64,000 nucleotides of DNA from Solen grandis (taxonomy: Eukaryota; Mollusca; Bivalvia; Adapedonta; Solenidae). The position numbers and the translations under genes are program-made. Location of the stretch: positions 63,229,909 through 63,293,908 of the forward strand of contig CM037782.1 in assembly GCA_021229015.1 (NCBI GenBank), read 5' to 3'. Position 1 is the stretch's first letter. Every line of letters begins with the position of its first letter. This document shows positions 59,460-64,000 of the stretch, in pieces. A model generated the notes under the pieces. That model was not told the origin of the DNA. It saw only the letters and a list, made by a program, of their open reading frames with translations, and made no database searches.

Positions 59460-61456
59460 CTAGATGTCATTCGTGAAAACGAATGATAGGACTTTCTGCA
59501 AGCTGTGTTAATGCAAAAAGCAGGAGATAGAAGTTTCATGTAATGACTCACCTCTGGTAGTATTTCATGTTCATGCTGAACAATTGACATTATATTCCGA
59601 AATTAGTGCAAATGATAAGAACTAAGTATTAGTCTGTGACGTCACATGACGTCACATGACGTCATATGATATCATAACTCTAAACATATGTAGAAATTCT
59701 GCAGAACTGCAAACTGTTTAAGTTTCAACTTTCTATCTCATCCTGAAGCTCTCTAATCCTAAAATGAAATTTTCGGTCCTATGTTCGAATCTTATTTCAG
59801 CCACAGAACTTCGGTCTTTCGGAATTTCGATTAGCTGACAGGATATGCACACCTAACTTTCAAGATGTACCATCTGTGAAAATTTGAAGAAAATCCGACC
59901 ATAAATAGCGGCTGTAGAGCGTGAACACCATTTTTCACTATATTTAGCTCTGACGTCACATGACGTCATAGTGTGCTAAAGATGCTTTTGTTCAAAAGGG
60001 CATATTTTACTGTCATAACTCTGAAATTTTCGTTATTCTGAACAACTGGCATCATGTCAAAATCATTGCCCAAATATGAAAATTAAGAAGTATGCTTATG
60101 ACGTCACAAGACGTCATATGACGTCAAGACTCAAAATATATGTAGAAATTCTGCAGAACTGCAAACTGTGTAAGTTTCAACTTTCTATCTCATCCTGAAG
60201 CTCTTTAATCCTAAAATGAAATTATCGGTCCTATGTTCGAATCTTATTTCAGCCACAGAACTTCGGTCTTTGGGAATTTCGGTTAGTTGACAGGATATGC
60301 ACACCTGAGTTTCAAAATGTACCATCTGTGAAAATTTGAAGAAAATCCGACCATAAATGACGGCTGTAGAGCGTAAACACCATTTTTCACTATTTTTTGC
60401 TGTGACGTCATGTGACGTCATAGGGTGCTGAAGATGCTTTTCTTCAAAAGCGCATACTTTGCTTTCATAACTCTGAAATTTTCATTATTCTGAACAACTG
60501 GCATCATGTCGAAATCATTGCCCAAATATGAAAATTAAGAAGTATGCTTATGACGTCACATGACTTCATATGACGTCACGACTCAAAATTTTTGTAGAAA
60601 TTCTGCAGAACTGCAAACTGTGTAAGTTTCAACTTTCCATCTCATCCTGAAGCTCTTTTATCCTAAAATGAAATTTTCGGTCCTATGTTCGAATCTTATT
60701 TCAGCCACAGAACTTCGGTCTTTCGGAATTTCGGTTAGCTGACAGGATATGCACACCTTTGATTCAAGATGTACCATCTGTGAAAATTTGAAGAAAATCC
60801 GACCATAAATGACGGCTGTAGAGCGCGAACACCTTTTTTCACTATTTTTAGCTGTGACGTCACATGACGTCATAGGGTACTGAAGATGCTTTTGTTCAAA
60901 AGCGCATACTTTCCTTTCATAACTCTGAAATTTTCATTATTCTGAACAACTGGCATCATGTCGAAATCATTGCCCTAACATGAAAATTAAGAAGTATGCT
61001 TATGACGTCACATGACGTCATATGACGTCACGCCTCAAAATATTTGTAGAAATTCTGCAGAACTGCAAACTGTGTAAGTTTCAACTTTCTATCTCATCCT
61101 GAAGCTCTTTTATCCTAAAATGAAATTTTCGGTCCTATGTTCGAATCTTATTTCAGCCACAGAACTTCGGTCTTTCGGAATTTCGGTTAGCTGACAGGAT
61201 ATGCACACCTTTGATTCAAGATGTACCATCTGTAAAAATTTGAAGAAGATCCGACCATAAATGACGGCTGTAGAGCGCGAACACCATTTTTCACTATTTT
61301 TAGCTGTGACGTCATGTGACGTCATAGGGTGCTGAAAATCATTGAAATCAAAATTTCCTCACGTGACTAATAAGCCATAAAAATTTCATCGTCCTAGGTC
61401 CATTGTAACATATAAAAATAAGCGTTTAGTTAGGAAGAAGAAAAGAATAATAATAA
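59460..61456 (-). mobile_element. Helitron-like element, sister of 24922-26917
   Basis: CTAG at 59460-59463 with a perfect hairpin and four 452-bp modules matching 24922-26917 in order, including module-specific variants such as 'GACGTCACAAGACGTCATA' and 'GAGCGTAAACACC'. It has one extra TGACGTCACA unit near 59647. Confidence 0.85.
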
Positions 61457-63000
61457 CTAGATGTCATTCGTGAAAACGAATGATAGGACTTCTGCAAGCT
61501 TGTGTAATGCAAAAAGCAGGAGATAGAAGTTTTATGTAATGACTCACTCTGGTAGTATTTCATGTTCATGCTGAACAATTGACATTATATTCCGAAATTA
61601 GTGCAAATGATAAACTAAGTATTAGTCTTTGACGTCACATGACGTCATATGATATCATAACTCTAAACATATGTAGAAATTCTGCAGAACTGCAAACTGT
61701 TTAAGTTTCAACTTTCTATCTCATCCTGAAGCTCTCTAATCCTAAAATGAAATTTTCGGTCCTATGTTCGAATCTTATTTCAGCCACAGAACTTCGGTCT
61801 TTCGGAATTTCGATTAGCTGACAGGATATGCACACCTAACTTTCAAGATGTACCATCTGTGAAAATTTGAAGAAAATCCGACCATAAATAGCGGCTGTAG
61901 AGCGTGAACACCATTTTACACTATATTTAGCTCTGACGTCACATGACGTCATAGTGTGCTAAAGATGCTTTTGTTCAAAAGGGCATATATTACTGTCATA
62001 GCTCTGAAATTTTCGTTATTCTGAACAACTGGCATCATGTCAAAATCATTGCCCAAAAATGAAAATTAAGAAGTATGCTTATGACGTCACAAGACGTCAT
62101 ATGACGTCAAGACTCAAGATTTATGTAGAAATTCTCCAGAACTGTAAACTGTGTAAGTTTCAACTTTCTATCTCATCCTGAAGCTCTTTAATCCTAAAAT
62201 GAAATTATCGGTCCTTTGTTCGAATCTTATTTCAGCCACAGAACTTCGGTCTTTGGGAATTTCGGTTAGTTGACAGGATATGCACACCTGAGTTTCAAAA
62301 TGTACCATCTGTGAAAATTTGAAGAAAATCCGACCATAAATGACGGCTGTAGAGCGTAAACACCATTTTTCACTATTTTTTGCTGTGACGTCATGTGACG
62401 TCATAGGGTGCTGAAGATGCTTTTGTTCAAAAGCGCATACTTTGCTTTCACAACTCTGAAATTTTCATTATTCTGAACAACTGGCATCATGTCGAAATCA
62501 TTGCCCTAAAATGAAAATTAAGAAGTATGCTTATGACGTCACATGACGTCATATGACGTCACGCCTCAAAATATTTGTAGAAATTCTGCAGAACTGCAAA
62601 CTGTGTAAGTTTCAACTTTCTATCTCATCCTGAAGCTCTTTTATCCTAAAATGAAATTTTCGGTCCTATGTTCGAATCTTATTTCAGCCACAGAACTTCG
62701 GTCTTTCGGAATTTCGGTTAGCTGACAGGATATGCACACCTTTGATTCAAGATGTACCATCTGTAAAAATTTGAAGAAAATCCGACCATAAATGACGGCT
62801 GTAGAGCGCGAACACCATTTTTCACTATTTTTAGCTGTGACGTCATGTGACGTCATAGGGTGCTGAAAATCATTGAAATCAAAATTTCCTCACGTGACTA
62901 ATAAGCCATAAAAATTTCATCGTCCTAGGACTATTGCAACATATAAAAATAAGCGTTTAGTTAGGAAGAAGAAAAGAATAATAATAATAATAATAATAAT
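61457..63000 (-). mobile_element. Helitron-like element, three modules
   Basis: CTAG at 61457-61460; matches 59460-61456 but with one module fewer. The 3' segment (61480-61625) has several one- or two-base losses relative to all sisters. Confidence 0.85.
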
Positions 63001-63058
63001 AAACATAACAAACCCAATAGGACTTTCTGCTTTAGGCAGAAAGTCCTAATAATAATAA
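63001..63058 (-). mobile_element. Hairpin unit at joint
   Basis: AACATAACAAACCCAAT with the perfect AGGACTTTCTGC hairpin, then AATAATAATAA and CTAG at 63059. Confidence 0.8.
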
Positions 63059-64000
63059 CTAGATGTCATTCGTGAAAACGAATGATAGGACTTTCTGCAA
63101 GCTGTGTTAATGCAAAAAGCAGGAGATAGAAGTTTCATGTAATGACTCACCTCTGGTAGTATTTCATGTTCATGCTGAACAATTGACATTATATTCCGAA
63201 ATCAGTGCAAATGATAAGAACTAAGTATTAGTCTGTGACGTAACATGATATCATATGACGTAAGGACATGACTGCAAACTTGATTTCTAGTTTAAAGGTC
63301 CTATGTTCGAATCTTACTTCAGCCACAGAACTTCGGTTTTTAGGAATTAAGGTTAGCTGACAAAATATTCACACCTTAGTTGCAAAATGTACCATCTGTA
63401 AAAATTTGAAGAAAATCTTATCATAAATGACGGCTGTAGAGCGCGAATACCATTTTTCACTATTTTCAGCTTTGACGTCAGGTGACGTCATAGGGTGCTG
63501 AAAATACTGTTGCTCAAAAGCGCATACTTTACTGTAATAACTCTGAAATTTTCATTATTCTGAACAACTGGCATCATGTCGAAATCATTGCCCCAAATTA
63601 AAATTAAGTGGTATTCATATGACATCCTATGACGTCACGATTCAAAATATTTGGAGAAATTCTGCAGAACTGCAAACTGTGTAAGTTTCAACTTTCTATC
63701 TCATCCTGAAGTTCTTTAATCCTAAAATGAAATTTTCGGTCCTATGTTCGAGTCTTTTTTTCAGCAACAGAACTTCGGTTTTTTGGAATTTCGGTTAACT
63801 GACAGGATATGAACACCTTAGTTTCAAGATGTACAATCTGTAAAAAATTTGAAGAAAATCTGACCATAAATGGCGGCTGTAGAGCGTTAAAACCATTTTT
63901 CACTATTTTTAGCTCAGACGTCACATGACGTCATAGGGTGCTGAAGATGCTTTTGTTCAAAAGTACATACTTTGTTGTCATACCTCTGAAATTTTCATTA
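63059..64000 (-). mobile_element. Helitron-like element, cut by window end
   Basis: CTAG at 63059-63062, perfect hairpin, then modules in the same order as element 2 (18061 onward), including the short diverged first module. Continues past the window. Confidence 0.85.

Noticed and set aside
15302..64000. CRISPR-like array of repeats and spacers
   Set aside because: Units are about 450 or 330 bp with no unique spacers, and the sequence is eukaryotic.

Overview
The window is eukaryotic and looks like an intron-rich, repeat-dominated invertebrate genome, most probably a bivalve mollusc. The evidence is an AT-rich background, short coding exons bounded by GT/AG, tRNA-derived SINEs ending in the 'TTTGTTTGTTGGGTTTAACG' type tail I associate with clams, and tandem-repeat-bearing Helitron-like elements of the pearl/HINE type known from bivalves. 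The species call is inference. Only two segments look like host coding sequence: a terminal exon with an EF-hand at 457-747 (+) and a tetraspanin-like internal exon at 14934-15017 (+). No complete gene, rRNA, functional tRNA, CRISPR array or transposase/RepHel gene was recognised.

Layout. 1-15.1 kb is ordinary intronic/intergenic DNA with scattered small elements: a 2.2-kb foldback element flanked by TTAA (2922-5086), a piggyBac-type MITE (7226-7460), two other MITE candidates (12578-12763 and 14758-14917), at least seven SINE copies or fragments and several microsatellites. A 100-base assembly gap lies at 15202-15301. From the gap to about 33.3 kb, and again from about 50.9 to 52.8 kb and 56.4 to 64 kb, the sequence is almost entirely chained non-autonomous Helitron/Helentron-like elements on the minus strand. 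Each has a 3' end made of a short hairpin followed by CTAG and a host T, a body of about 452-bp tandem modules rich in the palindrome TGACGTCA, and a 5' end with an (AAT)n-type tail abutting the CTAG of the next element. Small 50-bp perfect-hairpin units sit at many of these joints. From 34.8 to 43.8 kb a second family has the same architecture but different end sequences and different internal modules (330-bp, 844-bp and 186-bp repeats). 44.65-46.8 kb holds elements in the opposite orientation. 46.8-49.5 and 53.2-56.4 kb are lower-copy DNA containing a pair of about 0.65-kb diverged duplicates.

What stands out is that the mobile modules carry arrays of sequences matching known regulatory sites: paired and tripled CRE palindromes at an exact 10-bp pitch, CACGTG E-boxes, extended nuclear-receptor half-sites and CTCF-core-like motifs. 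Binding is not shown by the sequence; it is inferred from motif identity. Some stretches (about 21.1-24.0 kb, 40.7-40.8 kb, 61.4-61.6 kb) show clusters of single-base deletions relative to sister copies, which suggests residual assembly error.
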